Shown: one piece after another, positions 53,033 through 62,849 of the stretch
Layout of the letters: each line of letters begins with the position of its first letter
How positions within the stretch are numbered: the stretch's first letter is position 1
DNA from: CAYUET01 sp964443875
Lineage (GTDB): Bacteria > Auribacterota > JAFGBW01
Assembly: GCA_964443875.1 (NCBI GenBank)
Contig: CAYUET010000006.1
Span: forward strand, 62,001 to 126,000
Reading direction: 5' to 3'
Length of the DNA: 64,000 nucleotides
Translations under genes and position numbers: made by a program
Notes under the pieces: generated by a model
The model's database searches: none
What the model was told of the DNA's origin: nothing
What the model saw: the letters and a program-made list of their open reading frames with translations, nothing else

Positions 53033-54097
53033 TTATCGTTTGGAGTGATCTGTCATCACTTTATAAAGCAGCTTCGGATTTTCAAGCACTTTTCCTGTGC
53101 CCAGGGCAACCGCAGAAAGAGGGTCATCAGAAATGGAAACAGGCAGGCAGGTTTCCTCCATAAGGAGCTTGTCAATCCCTTTAAGCAATGCGCCACCACC
53201 TGCAAGCCAGAGCCCTTTGTCTACAAGGTCGGAAGCGATTTCTGGAGGGCATTTCTCAAGCGTTATGCGGACAGCTTCCACAATTGTGGCTACTGTTTCT
53301 GCAAGCGCTTCCCTGATTTCTTCTGAATTAATGGTCAGTGTTTTGGGAAGGCCTGCAATCAGATCACGGCCCTTCACGTCCATGGATAATTCCTGGGCCA
53401 GAGGGGATGCGGATCCGATTTTGATTTTAATTTCTTCAGCGGTTCTTTCGCCGATCATGAGATTATAGGTTCGTTTCATATATTGTACAATCGCATCAGT
53501 CAATTCATCTCCGGCAACTCTTACAGATCGGCTGGAAACGATACCGGCCAAAGAAATAATGGCCACTTCCGTTGTGCCTCCCCCGATATCAATAATCATA
53601 CTTCCTGAAGGTTCCTCGACATTTAATCCGATACCGATAGCCCCGGACATGGGTTCTTTTAGAATAAAGACTTCTCTTGCACCGGCTCTCTGTGCGGATT
53701 CAATTACCGCCCGTTTTTCAACTTCTGTGATCCCGGTGGGGACAGCAATGGCAATTTTAGGCCTGGGTTGGAACAGGGTATTTTCTCCATGTGCTTTTTT
53801 AATGAAATAACGGAGCATGGCTTCGGTGATTTCAAAATCGGCTATAACCCCGTCTCTTAAAGGCCGGATTGCGACAATATGGGAGGGAGTTCTTCCAAGC
53901 ATGGCTTTGGCTTCGTTTCCGACGGCCATGACTTTGCTTGTGCCTTCAAGAACGGCAACGACAGAAGGTTCATTGAGAACAATCCCTCTCCCGCGGACAT
54001 AAACGAGCGTATTGGCAGTTCCAAGATCAATTCCCATATCATTTGAAAGTAATCCAAATAGAGCGTCCAGCACGGTTACATCCTTTCCTTTAATCAA
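53033..54097 (-). CDS. mreB: Rod-shape-determining protein MreB
   Basis: Bacterial actin that directs lateral wall growth (354 aa). Actin-fold landmarks: phosphate 1 D-L-G-T-A-N-T near 24-30, phosphate 2 D-I-G-G-G-T-T near 171-177, connect motifs, and adenosine motif L-A-G-G-G-A near 305-310. It is solitary: no mreC or mreD adjoins it on either side. The N-terminal V-T-V-L-D-A-L-F-G-L-L could be the amphipathic membrane helix. Confidence 0.96.
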   Translation of the reverse strand: MIKGKDVTVLDALFGLLSNDMGIDLGTANTLVYVRGRGIVLNEPSVVAVLEGTSKVMAVGNEAKAMLGRTPSHIVAIRPLRDGVIADFEITEAMLRYFIKKAHGENTLFQPRPKIAIAVPTGITEVEKRAVIESAQRAGAREVFILKEPMSGAIGIGLNVEEPSGSMIIDIGGGTTEVAIISLAGIVSSRSVRVAGDELTDAIVQYMKRTYNLMIGERTAEEIKIKIGSASPLAQELSMDVKGRDLIAGLPKTLTINSEEIREALAETVATIVEAVRITLEKCPPEIASDLVDKGLWLAGGGALLKGIDKLLMEETCLPVSISDDPLSAVALGTGKVLENPKLLYKVMTDHSKR

Positions 54098-54256
54098 GGG
54101 TCTACCGCCAAAGCAAATACTCTGGCTTCAGGTTTTGTTCGACAAAGATTTTTTATTCGTTATATTTTATAAAAAATCATGCCTTTTTATAAGGGCTAAC
54201 CTATTGTACAATATTTCGTGTGTCAATCATTTTTAGAAAAACCAGGGATTCAGGAA

Positions 54257-55465
54257 CTATTCCTGACATCGGGAATCCAGTTTTAAAAAATAAGGCATGA
54301 GTTTATGCCCGTCTTTAATGAAAAGACCGCTCTTTTCGGCATTTTTTTCCGAGTAGAGAACTCCTTCGTTATCAATTCCGCTGCCGTAAAGTAAAAAGGG
54401 AACAGGATGATTCACATGGATCTTTTTAGAGACAGGCGTATAATGATCCGGTGTGACCAGTAAACGGAACTCCTCTCCGCTGGATTTCAAATGACTGACC
54501 AGAGGCCCCAGGATAAACCGGTCAATTCTTTCTATTGAAAGTATTTTTTCATGAAGATTCCCTGAGTGTCCGGCTTCATCAGGGGCTTCCACATGAACTA
54601 AAACCCAATCAAATTCCTTCAGGGCTTCAACAGCATAAGCGCCCTTGGCATTATAATCCGTATCAAAATATCCGGTAATGCCCGGAACCGTAATCTCCCT
54701 GAGTTTAAGAATAGAGCCCAAACCTTTGATGAGATCAACGGCGGAGATTACGGCGCCCTTTAGTCCAAAGGTATCTGAAAAGTTTGTCAGTTTTGGCTTA
54801 TACCCTGCGCCCCAGAACCAGATGCTGTTGGCTGAAGGCTTTCCTGCAGCCTCTCTCTTCAGATTGACCGGATGATGGCGTAGAATGTCCTGGGATTTTT
54901 TCATCATCCGGATAAGCATTTCCGAATCTTTTCCCTTTGGAAGGTGCTTTTCCATGGGTTCTCCGGGTACATCATGAGGGGGCGTGGTTTCCGCTTCAAA
55001 ATCAGGTTTTGAGGACCATCGTGTAATATGTCTGTAAGAGACCCCGGGAAAAAACTGGATAATTTCGTTTCCGAGTTCCTCGGATAAAGTCTGTATGATT
55101 TCTTTTGCTTCTTCTGTGGTGATATGCCCTGCGCAATGATCTGCGATTCTCCTGTCTTCTGTCAGATGAATCAGATTGCAGCGCAGCACCAGATCGTCTT
55201 CTTTCATGGGAATCCCCAGACTTGCCGCTTCAAGAGGGGCTCTGCCGGAATAAAATTTTTCAGGATCATACCCCAACAAAGAGAGAATGCAGACATCTGA
55301 ACCTGGATAATAGCCCCGGGGAACTGTCTGGCATCTTCCGATTTTCCCATTTCGGGACAACTCGTCCATGAAAGGGGTGTGAGCCGCTTCAAGAGGCGTT
55401 TTCCCGTCTAGCTCTTCAAGGGGGTAGTCTCCCATTCCATCCGGGATAATCATTACATATTTCAT
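54257..55465 (-). CDS. apgM: 2,3-bisphosphoglycerate-independent phosphoglycerate mutase, archaeal type
   Basis: Interconverts 3- and 2-phosphoglycerate in glycolysis/gluconeogenesis. 402 aa, the length of the archaeal-type iPGM (ApgM), not the 510-aa GpmI. Alkaline-phosphatase-like landmarks: P-D-G-M-G-D (residues 8-13), the phosphoserine-type loop G-S-D-V-C-I-L-S-L-L-G-Y near 55-66, and late metal ligands V-H-V-E-A-P-D-E-A-G-H and T-P-D-H-Y. It sits 3 nt after tkt in a glycolysis/pentose-phosphate operon with pepA. Confidence 0.92.
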   Translation of the reverse strand: MKYVMIIPDGMGDYPLEELDGKTPLEAAHTPFMDELSRNGKIGRCQTVPRGYYPGSDVCILSLLGYDPEKFYSGRAPLEAASLGIPMKEDDLVLRCNLIHLTEDRRIADHCAGHITTEEAKEIIQTLSEELGNEIIQFFPGVSYRHITRWSSKPDFEAETTPPHDVPGEPMEKHLPKGKDSEMLIRMMKKSQDILRHHPVNLKREAAGKPSANSIWFWGAGYKPKLTNFSDTFGLKGAVISAVDLIKGLGSILKLREITVPGITGYFDTDYNAKGAYAVEALKEFDWVLVHVEAPDEAGHSGNLHEKILSIERIDRFILGPLVSHLKSSGEEFRLLVTPDHYTPVSKKIHVNHPVPFLLYGSGIDNEGVLYSEKNAEKSGLFIKDGHKLMPYFLKLDSRCQE

Positions 55466-55468
55466 AAA

Positions 55469-57475
55469 TTATTTTCCGCTGAGGGACTTTATTTTTAAAA
55501 GCTCTTTGATGGAGGATTCAATCCCTTCCACCCCCATGCCCTGATCATGATAGAGTTCTTCCGGTGTGCCTGATTCAGCAAAGGAATGGACCCCCAGATG
55601 CTTGACCGGAATGGAAATCCGGCTGGCGACAAGAATTTCATCAAGGATAGATCCGATGCCGGTATGAACATAGTGGTCTTCCACAGTTAATAAAGCACCG
55701 GTTTCACGGGCTGCCTTAACAAGTGTTTCCCCGTCATAGGGAATGACAGAAGCCATATTAATAACACGGACATGAATATTTTCTTTTTCAAGTTTTTGAG
55801 AGACTTTAAGGGCATAATCCAGAAGAGCTCCCAGAGTCACAACGGTGATATCAGTTCCCTGGGTGAGCACATCCGCTTTTCCGGGCTGAAAGGTATAGTC
55901 TTTACCGAAAAACGGCTCTCCTTTTTCGTTGGTAATCACGGGAACTTTTGCCCTGCCCATTCCGACAAAACAGTTGCCGTATACAGAGGCAACATGGCGG
56001 ATAATATGATCCGTCTGATTGGGATCTGCCGGTATAAAAATGGAGTAATCGGGAATGCTTCTTAAAAGTCCTATATAGGTGATGCACTGGTGGGTAGGAC
56101 CGTCTTCACCCACACTTAGCCCCAGATGGGTGCATACGGTTTTGATATTGGTTTTATTGATGGCGTTCAGCCTTTGCTGGTTAAAGACTTCATCAACTCC
56201 AAAGGCGCCAAAGGTGGAAAAGAAGGCCTGAATTCCTCCTTTGGAGAGAGCTCCAGCCATGGAGGCGGCGTGGTGCTCCTGAATGCCGCATTCAAAAAAT
56301 AATCCCGGTGAAACTTTTCGGAAGGAGTTCATTTTTACAGAACCCTCAAGATCACAGGAGATTCCTGCAATTTTATTTTTGGAGGCGTCGGAATTGTTTT
56401 TCTTTGCAAGATCAGCCAAAGTCGTGCCATAGGCGGAGCGGTTATCGGTCATCACTTCCGGGGCATAAACAATCGGAGTTCCTTTGTCTATGTGAACTTC
56501 AGGCATTTGTTCTTTCTGAGGTTTGCACGATTTCTGAGGGAGGGCTTTTCTTTTGGCTCGAAGGGATTCAAGAACATCAGGGAGATTGAGTTCAGCCATG
56601 GCTTTTTTATATTCCACATCTGTGCAGGAACGGCCGTGATAATCAGCCATATCGCGCATAAAGGACACGCCATGTCCCATTTGTGTTTTGGCAATAATCA
56701 CAGTGGGGTGCTCTTTGTTCTCGACTTCATTGTTCCATACCCTTTTGAGGGCCTGAAAGATCTGTTCGAAATCATGACCGTTCTCGATAGTGACGATATT
56801 CCACCCGTCAGAGTGGTAATTCCCCTCAATGTTCTGGGGCATGACCTCCGCCGTTGCTCCACCGATTTGGAGGCGGTTGTAGTCGATAATGGCAACAAGG
56901 TTATTGAGTTTGAATTTTACAGCGGCCCGGCGTGCTTCGGAAATCTGTCCTTTTTGCTGTTCACCGTCGCCCATGCAGACAACTGTTTTACTTGAAAGAT
57001 GGTTGATTTTTGAGGCAAGAGCCAGTCCACAGGCGCTGCTCATTCCCTGGCCCAGATTTCCCGTATTCCATTCAATTCCGGGAACTCCGGTCTCGACATG
57101 TCCGGCATAGCGGGAACCCAGCTTCCTGAAATTCAGAACCATTTCTTCACTGTTAAAAAAGCCATAACGTGCCAATACGGAATAAATACCGGGTGTGATA
57201 TGTCCGTGGCTGATGATGATACGGTCACGGTCAGAAGCATTTCTGTTTTCAGGATGGATATTGGCGATGGCGTAAAGCATTAACAGAAAATGAAGGGATG
57301 ACATTGATCCGCCCGGATGGCCACAGGCCGCGAGGCTGGTACAATTAATAATGTCGGAAACACTTTGAAGCCACATCTTCTGAAGTGTGGAAATCTGGTC
57401 AGGCTGAAGTTCTTTTTGTTGTAAATCAATGCGAAACACGGAACTATCTTCTTTCTTGATTAAATTTTTTGACAC
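55469..57475 (-). CDS. tkt: Transketolase
   Basis: Thiamine-diphosphate enzyme of the pentose phosphate pathway (668 aa, whole subunits fused). Landmarks: TPP fold G-D-G-E-Q-Q-K-G-Q...N (about 168-202), H-G in the N-terminal part, the second domain E-C-G-I-Q-E-H-H near 402-409, and a Rossmann-like C-terminal domain (about 545-668). It starts with a 16-nt overlap into the end of pepA, so the two are translationally coupled, and apgM follows 3 nt later. Confidence 0.94.
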   Translation of the reverse strand: MSKNLIKKEDSSVFRIDLQQKELQPDQISTLQKMWLQSVSDIINCTSLAACGHPGGSMSSLHFLLMLYAIANIHPENRNASDRDRIIISHGHITPGIYSVLARYGFFNSEEMVLNFRKLGSRYAGHVETGVPGIEWNTGNLGQGMSSACGLALASKINHLSSKTVVCMGDGEQQKGQISEARRAAVKFKLNNLVAIIDYNRLQIGGATAEVMPQNIEGNYHSDGWNIVTIENGHDFEQIFQALKRVWNNEVENKEHPTVIIAKTQMGHGVSFMRDMADYHGRSCTDVEYKKAMAELNLPDVLESLRAKRKALPQKSCKPQKEQMPEVHIDKGTPIVYAPEVMTDNRSAYGTTLADLAKKNNSDASKNKIAGISCDLEGSVKMNSFRKVSPGLFFECGIQEHHAASMAGALSKGGIQAFFSTFGAFGVDEVFNQQRLNAINKTNIKTVCTHLGLSVGEDGPTHQCITYIGLLRSIPDYSIFIPADPNQTDHIIRHVASVYGNCFVGMGRAKVPVITNEKGEPFFGKDYTFQPGKADVLTQGTDITVVTLGALLDYALKVSQKLEKENIHVRVINMASVIPYDGETLVKAARETGALLTVEDHYVHTGIGSILDEILVASRISIPVKHLGVHSFAESGTPEELYHDQGMGVEGIESSIKELLKIKSLSGK

Positions 57476-58926
57476 AAATTGACAAACAGGCGAACGCCGA
57501 AACCTGATGCGTATTTCGGCTGATAGCCGATTTTTTTATGATTCCAAGCTACTCCGGCGATATCCAGATGTGCCCATCGGGATTTTTTGATAAAAGATTT
57601 CAGGAAGACTGCTCCGCGGATGGTTCCTGCATTGCGTCCTTCCCCTATATTTTTGAGGTCTGCAATATCACTTTTCATTTCGTCCATGTAATGTTCCGTC
57701 AGAGGCATCGGCCATAAACGCTCGTCGGTTTCTTCAGAAGCCTTAAGGAGGATTTCCTGAAGATCCTTATCCTGAGTCATAAGGCCGGCATACTGGTTGC
57801 CGAGGGCTATTAAGACAGCACCGGTAAGGGTGGCGATATCCACAATGTAGTCCGGCTTAAAATGATCTTCTGTATAGCTTAAGGCATCGGCCAGAATAAG
57901 ACGGCCTTCAGCATCTGTATTGAGAATTTCAACGGTTTTGCCGTTATAGGCTTTGATAATGTCCCCGGGTTTTACAGATTTGCTGCCAATGGCATTTTCA
58001 GCACAGGCGATAACTCCGATGACATTGATTTTCAGCTTTAAAGAGGCAATTGCCTTTATGGCACCCAATACGGCGGCAGCTCCGGCCATGTCATGCCTCA
58101 TGTCTTCAAGATATCCGGAAGGCTTGAGATTGAGGCCTCCGGAGTCAAAGGTGATGCCTTTCCCGACCAAGGCAATTGTTTTTTGGTTCTTTCCGCCTTT
58201 TAAATACGGAAGAGCCACAAGCCTTGGAGGATGGGCTGCGCCCTGACCTACTGCATACAGAAGGTTGCATCCGGCTTTTTTAAGCTGTTTTTCATCCAGA
58301 ATGAAAGGTTTGATCTTGAATTGATCCGCCAATTTCCGGGCTTCGTCGGCAAGGGTGATGGTGTTGAGAATCTCCGCATTCTCATTCACGAGAGATCTGG
58401 AAAACTGTACGGCATCCGAAATAATCTGGCACTCCTGTATGAGCCGCGCATGATTACCTTTGACCTTATAAAAGGTCAGGCTTTCAGCTTTCACTGACCT
58501 GGAGGCTTCGCTTTTTCTGGTGAATTCATAATTTGAAAGCAAAATCCCATCGAGGATTGCCCTGAGTACAGAAGCTTCTTCCATTCCTTCAATACAGGGC
58601 AATTCCACATGAATGTGTTTTTTTTCAGTTTTTTTCGATTCCTGAAAAGCGGACCCTGCTTTATTCATGAGGGAGGAAAAAGTCACTTTTTTTTCTTCGC
58701 CCAGACTCACCAGAACAGAAGCTTCCCCCTGAGCTGTCCCAAAAAGAGCAAGGATTTTATTTTTATCACCGGTAAAAATTCTGGTCTTGAGAATTTCCGC
58801 CAGAGGGGAAAAATCCTTTTCCTTGAGATTTTCAACAAGGGTTTTCACCTTTTCAGTTGAGAGAAAACAGACTTTGCACCCTCCCTGAACCGAGTCAAGG
58901 CTTTCAGCAGTCAGTAAAATTTTCAC
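57460..58926 (-). CDS. pepA: Leucyl aminopeptidase (M17)
   Basis: Cytoplasmic dizinc/dimanganese aminopeptidase (488 aa). Metal and catalytic motifs: V-G-K-G-I-T-F-D-S-G-G (K and D) near 254-264, D-M-A-G-A-A (D) near 280, and N-T-D-A-E-G-R-L (D/E/R) near 340-347. The N-terminal domain (about 1-155) is diverged, as usual. It is first in the pepA-tkt-apgM minus-strand operon. Why a peptidase travels with carbon-metabolism genes is not clear. Confidence 0.94.
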   Translation of the reverse strand: MKILLTAESLDSVQGGCKVCFLSTEKVKTLVENLKEKDFSPLAEILKTRIFTGDKNKILALFGTAQGEASVLVSLGEEKKVTFSSLMNKAGSAFQESKKTEKKHIHVELPCIEGMEEASVLRAILDGILLSNYEFTRKSEASRSVKAESLTFYKVKGNHARLIQECQIISDAVQFSRSLVNENAEILNTITLADEARKLADQFKIKPFILDEKQLKKAGCNLLYAVGQGAAHPPRLVALPYLKGGKNQKTIALVGKGITFDSGGLNLKPSGYLEDMRHDMAGAAAVLGAIKAIASLKLKINVIGVIACAENAIGSKSVKPGDIIKAYNGKTVEILNTDAEGRLILADALSYTEDHFKPDYIVDIATLTGAVLIALGNQYAGLMTQDKDLQEILLKASEETDERLWPMPLTEHYMDEMKSDIADLKNIGEGRNAGTIRGAVFLKSFIKKSRWAHLDIAGVAWNHKKIGYQPKYASGFGVRLFVNLCQKI

Positions 58927-58949
58927 AGGATAACCCGTTGTTTCTTGAA

Positions 58950-59177
58950 TTATCTGTCGTTGCCGATGGCTTCAACAGGGCATTGTGTCATGGCATCTTT
59001 GCAGGCTGCTTCTTCGGCACCAACAGGCTGTTTGGCGCAAACAGCGTGATCCCCGGCAGAGGATTCCTTGAAATTTCCATTGGCAACATCAACACAGACT
59101 CCGCACATGATACAGTTTTTATCAACATACCATTTACCGGCTGTATTGTCTTCCCAAGCATTAGATTTATCTGACAT
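58950..59177 (-). CDS. Small ferredoxin
   Basis: 75-aa single-cluster ferredoxin. Cluster ligands: C22, C25, C28 (C-I-M-C-G-V-C) and C66 (Q-C-P-V-E-A-I), with two further Cys at about 47 and 59. It resembles the small [4Fe-4S] ferredoxins of Thermotoga and sulfate reducers, pointing to anaerobic electron transfer. It lies 23 nt upstream of pepA on the same strand; a Shine-Dalgarno (GGAGAG) precedes ATG 59177. Confidence 0.9.
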   Translation of the reverse strand: MSDKSNAWEDNTAGKWYVDKNCIMCGVCVDVANGNFKESSAGDHAVCAKQPVGAEEAACKDAMTQCPVEAIGNDR

Positions 59178-59300
59178 AGGATGCTCTCCTGTTAAAAAGG
59201 TTAATTGTGAAGTTAAAGTGTGATAACCCTTACCAGAAATAATGAAATAATGACAATATAAAAATACGATTTTACGGAGGAAAAGATCAGCAGGTTCAAT

Positions 59301-61100
59301 TTATTTTAAAAGAAGAAATTCAGGAAAATTACGGTAAATTTTTTTGAGCATAAGTACTTCTTTTGGGGTAAGCTTTTCAAAATCAGCTAAAATCATGGGA
59401 AGATTGAGTTCCAGAAGGGGCTTTAAACGCATCTGTTTTATCCCTGAAGGATAGTAAAAAACAGGATCATAAGGGAGTTTATGCTGTTCCAGGTATTGAA
59501 GAGTGTCCCATTGCCCTGTAAGCTGAAAAAAACGGGTAGAGTAATGTTTCTGGCGGTCGTCATTAAAGACATTGATCCGGTCAAAATATTGTTCACAATA
59601 AAAGAGGGGAAGGAGATCTTTAAAAAGGGATTCAGACAGAGGATCCTGTTCTTCAATAATGATCTGAATCAGGGTAAAAGGATTCGATTTTTTGAGCGTT
59701 AAGGCAATGACCTCCATGAGGGAGGAATTCTGACAGATTTTTTTGTCAACAAGAAGGGAGAGTGTGTTGGCGATTTTACAGGGAGAATCAAGAAGAAGTT
59801 TGATATGGGAAGGGCGCCTGAGATCCAGAAAACGGATCAGATTTTCATTTGGATTTCTGAAGCAGGGGGAAATCGGGAAAAAGAGTTCTTTGCCGAGTTT
59901 GTCACGGATCAGTAAAACAGCTTTTAACAAGTCAGAAGAAGACATCTCAGGGGTTTCCAGAACAAAGTAGGGGGGAAGGAACTGATGAAAAATTTTAGTT
60001 TTTTTTGCGCGGGACAGGAGTGCGCTTCCCGGAAGAAGGGAGAGGGGATAAATTTCAGCATGGTCCTCCAGTTGGTGTTTTATTAAAAAATTAAGAGTTT
60101 CTGAAAAATCCTCAAGCGTATCTCCGGGTAATCCCAGAATGGCGCCCGTGCGTATTTCAATGTTATGTTCCTGGAGCAGCCCCGCTCCCTGAATGAATTT
60201 TCTGCGATTGAAATTTCGGCAGATCTGCTTTAAGGCCGCCGGGTTGGTCGTCTGGAGCCCTGCCTCTACAGAGACGAATCCGGCTTCCTGCATGAGGACT
60301 GCACTTTGAGCATTGATATTTTCCAGCCGGATTTCCGTATGAAGAGGGATTTTCGTCGGATTTGCTTTTTTAATCTGTTTCAGGCTTTCGATAAACCGGC
60401 CGCAGGAATTGAAGGAGGGATCCATGATGTAAATTTCTTTTGAGAGGTGTTTCCGGGCATAGTCGAAAAAATCCGGAATTCTCTGTTCAGGGAAAAAACG
60501 TATTTCATGAAGGGATTTGGGGTAGTAACAGTAGGCACAGGAAAAGGGGCATCCTCTCATGGTTTCCAGATGAAGAATGCTTTGGGGATGGGTTTTAAGA
60601 ACATTGGAAAGATAGGGGTTCGGAATGGCTGAAAGATCAAGGGCTGTTTTTTCCCTGCAGAATCGGGGAAGGGGGGTGCGGCGGGTCACTTTTTTAATCA
60701 GTGAGGCAAACAGGTGTTCCCCCTCTCCTCTGACAAAAGCATCTACAAAAGGGGAGTTAAAGGCAGGGCTGCCTTCGCTGATTTCCGGGCCCCCGAAAAG
60801 GATGACGGCTTCCGGATTTTTTCCCTTGATTTTTTCAGCCAGATAAAGAGAGCGTTCGAGATTCCACATGAATACGGTGAAGGCATGGATATTATAGGAT
60901 CCGGTTTCCAGCCGGTTGAGAATGGCCGCATCTCCTCCGAAATTACAAAGTTCCTGGGGAAGAAAATCGATCTGCACCGATTTTGAGGGATCAAGGCTTT
61001 CCCAATAACTTTTAAGGTAGGCCCCGGCCAGAGGAACATTGGCTTCAAGGGAGGAGTAATGAGGGTCAACAAGGGGCAGCTGGATGAGGCAGACCTTCAT
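59301..61100 (-). CDS. Cobalamin-binding-domain radical SAM protein
   Basis: 599 aa with an N-terminal B12-binding-like Rossmann domain (about 1-140; I-L-F-G-G-P-E near 95-105) and a radical SAM core with the cluster motif C-P-F-S-C-A-Y-C near residue 185-192, followed by a TIM-barrel-like stretch to about 400. The C-terminal 200 residues are unrecognised. This class methylates or rearranges unreactive carbons in lipids or natural products; I cannot name the substrate. It is a single-gene unit on the minus strand, divergent from the pilin gene. Confidence 0.85.
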   Translation of the reverse strand: MKVCLIQLPLVDPHYSSLEANVPLAGAYLKSYWESLDPSKSVQIDFLPQELCNFGGDAAILNRLETGSYNIHAFTVFMWNLERSLYLAEKIKGKNPEAVILFGGPEISEGSPAFNSPFVDAFVRGEGEHLFASLIKKVTRRTPLPRFCREKTALDLSAIPNPYLSNVLKTHPQSILHLETMRGCPFSCAYCYYPKSLHEIRFFPEQRIPDFFDYARKHLSKEIYIMDPSFNSCGRFIESLKQIKKANPTKIPLHTEIRLENINAQSAVLMQEAGFVSVEAGLQTTNPAALKQICRNFNRRKFIQGAGLLQEHNIEIRTGAILGLPGDTLEDFSETLNFLIKHQLEDHAEIYPLSLLPGSALLSRAKKTKIFHQFLPPYFVLETPEMSSSDLLKAVLLIRDKLGKELFFPISPCFRNPNENLIRFLDLRRPSHIKLLLDSPCKIANTLSLLVDKKICQNSSLMEVIALTLKKSNPFTLIQIIIEEQDPLSESLFKDLLPLFYCEQYFDRINVFNDDRQKHYSTRFFQLTGQWDTLQYLEQHKLPYDPVFYYPSGIKQMRLKPLLELNLPMILADFEKLTPKEVLMLKKIYRNFPEFLLLK

Positions 61101-61296
61101 CAGGAGTTAAGGGATGTTTTATAACACTTATCAGGGTTCATCTGTTTTCCTTTCTTTGATTGAGATTATAAAAAATTCAATTCAGTGGGCAACTAAGAAT
61201 TGCATAAAGTTTTTATCCATATATTGCATGGAAAAAATCAGAATTTGGAACCCATAGAACCTTGTTTTTAACAAAAAAAAGGAGTATAATTGAAGT

Positions 61297-61827
61297 ATGA
61301 ATGCATTACATGCAGGAAGAAAAGGTTTTACCTTAATTGAGCTGATTGTTGTGATTTTAATTCTGCTCATTCTTGCCGCTCTTTTCTTATCTAAAATCCA
61401 GACAAGCATGGGTAAGGCAAGAGAGGCTCAATGCAAGGAAAATCTGCGCAAACTGCATCATGCGGTTTTATTTTTTGCAACAGAAAATAACTCTATGCCC
61501 GCGAGCTTGAGTGACTCCTTTATTGAAAAACAAACAGGGGTGAGTCCGGATAAAATGAAATGCCCTTTGTGTAAGGAAAATTTTTCCGGTTACAGGATAA
61601 ATCCCAATCTGATCCTTGTCGATGCAGCGACGCATCAGACCAAAACACTGGAAAACCTTAATTCAGAAAACATCCTTATTTTTGAAACAGATTCCGAGAG
61701 CAGCACCACTCATTCGGAACGTCATGGGGGGGTAAGTTATGCCATTACGGTTTATGGGGATTTTATTGAAATGAAATCGGATGAAAAGCTTAAATATATA
61801 GACCTTAAGGGGGTACGTGAAACGTAG
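61297..61827 (+). CDS. Type IV pilin / pseudopilin-like protein
   Basis: The 176-aa protein starts with the prepilin signature A-G-R-K-G cut before F10-T-L-I-E-L (E14 at +5), then a 20-residue hydrophobic helix. The rest is a small soluble domain with two Cys pairs (C-K-E-N and C-P-L-C) that might bind zinc or form disulfides. It needs a prepilin peptidase and assembly ATPase, none of which are in the window. It could be part of a type II secretion or type IV pilus system elsewhere. Confidence 0.88.
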   Translation: MNALHAGRKGFTLIELIVVILILLILAALFLSKIQTSMGKAREAQCKENLRKLHHAVLFFATENNSMPASLSDSFIEKQTGVSPDKMKCPLCKENFSGYRINPNLILVDAATHQTKTLENLNSENILIFETDSESSTTHSERHGGVSYAITVYGDFIEMKSDEKLKYIDLKGVRET

Positions 61828-61919
61828 CGTTTTCGGATGCCCTGAACTTGCATGATAAATGCATGATGCTGGTATGTGAAATGCATTTATTTTTAGTAAG
61901 ATAAAAAGGAGTCAATATT

Positions 61920-62840
61920 TTGAACATTCGTCAAATCCTATTGATGAGTCTGTTTTTAGGCGCGGCATTTGCGGACAATGTTTCGCTGGAGAATTATGAA
62001 AGGGCTATCAAAATTGATCCCAGAGACAGTGATGCTTATTTCAACAGGGGTTTCGAGTATTTTAAAATGGGAAGTTATGAGGAGGCCATTAAGGATTTTA
62101 ACCGGGTCGAGAGTCTGGAACCAGAGAATATTCTGCCTGTTCTCTACCGGGGAAAGTCAAAAATAAAAATCAAAGATATGCGGGGGGCTATTCGTGATTT
62201 TTCACGGGTCATAGAGAGGAACCCCAAAAGCACTGAGGCTTATCTGATGAGGGCGCAGGTCAGAATCCGGGTGAATGAACTCGATAAGGCCCTTGAGGAT
62301 CTGGAATCCCTGATTCTTTTAAGTCCTGAACATGCCAAGGCCTGGGCCTGGAAGGCAAAGCTGGAAAATCAGCTCGGAAAGATTGAGGAGGCTTTTGAGG
62401 ATTACAGAAGGTCGATCAGTCTGGATCCCATGTATTCCTGGTCTCTTAATAATCTTGCATGGCTTTATATCACCTGCGAAACTGAAAAATTCAGAGATTT
62501 AAGAAAAGGGCTCGAACTTGCTGAAAAAGCCGTACAGATGGACAGGAAAGCGGAATACATGGATACTCTGGCCTGTGCTTATGCGGAAACAGGAAATTTT
62601 GACCTTGCTGAAAAGACCATGTGGGAGGCCTATCACATGAATAATTCTGAAACTTTAAAAATGAGGCTTGAACTTTTTAAAAACAGGAAAACCTATCTTC
62701 AGTGGTTTAATGAAATGAAGATGAACGCATATCTGCAGGAACTCCGCAAACAGATGGAAAAAGAGAAAAGAGATCAGCTCTGGCAGGAAATTGTTTCTCA
62801 GAATGAAGCAACCCGCAGAAAGCCTCAGGCAGGGGACTGA
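61920..62840 (+). CDS. Exported TPR-repeat protein
   Basis: Starts at TTG 61920 (Shine-Dalgarno AAAGGAG 8 nt upstream). A signal peptide (about 1-18, ending A-F-A) is followed by about six tetratricopeptide repeats from residue 22 (for example Y-F-N-R-G-F-E-Y-F-K-M-G-S-Y-E-E-A-I) and a charged helical C-terminus. TPRs make protein-protein contacts, so this is probably a periplasmic scaffold. It lies 92 nt after the pilin gene and could serve the same apparatus. Confidence 0.83.
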   Translation: MNIRQILLMSLFLGAAFADNVSLENYERAIKIDPRDSDAYFNRGFEYFKMGSYEEAIKDFNRVESLEPENILPVLYRGKSKIKIKDMRGAIRDFSRVIERNPKSTEAYLMRAQVRIRVNELDKALEDLESLILLSPEHAKAWAWKAKLENQLGKIEEAFEDYRRSISLDPMYSWSLNNLAWLYITCETEKFRDLRKGLELAEKAVQMDRKAEYMDTLACAYAETGNFDLAEKTMWEAYHMNNSETLKMRLELFKNRKTYLQWFNEMKMNAYLQELRKQMEKEKRDQLWQEIVSQNEATRRKPQAGD

Positions 62841-62849
62841 AAAGATTTT

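Noticed and set aside
54203..54226. mreB promoter: TTGACA and TACAAT on the minus strand
   Set aside because: The two boxes are 12 nt apart, too close for sigma-70; no better -10 at 17 nt.
61198..61229. Two ATTGCAT copies upstream of the pilin gene
   Set aside because: Short AT-rich repeat 25 nt apart; expected by chance.
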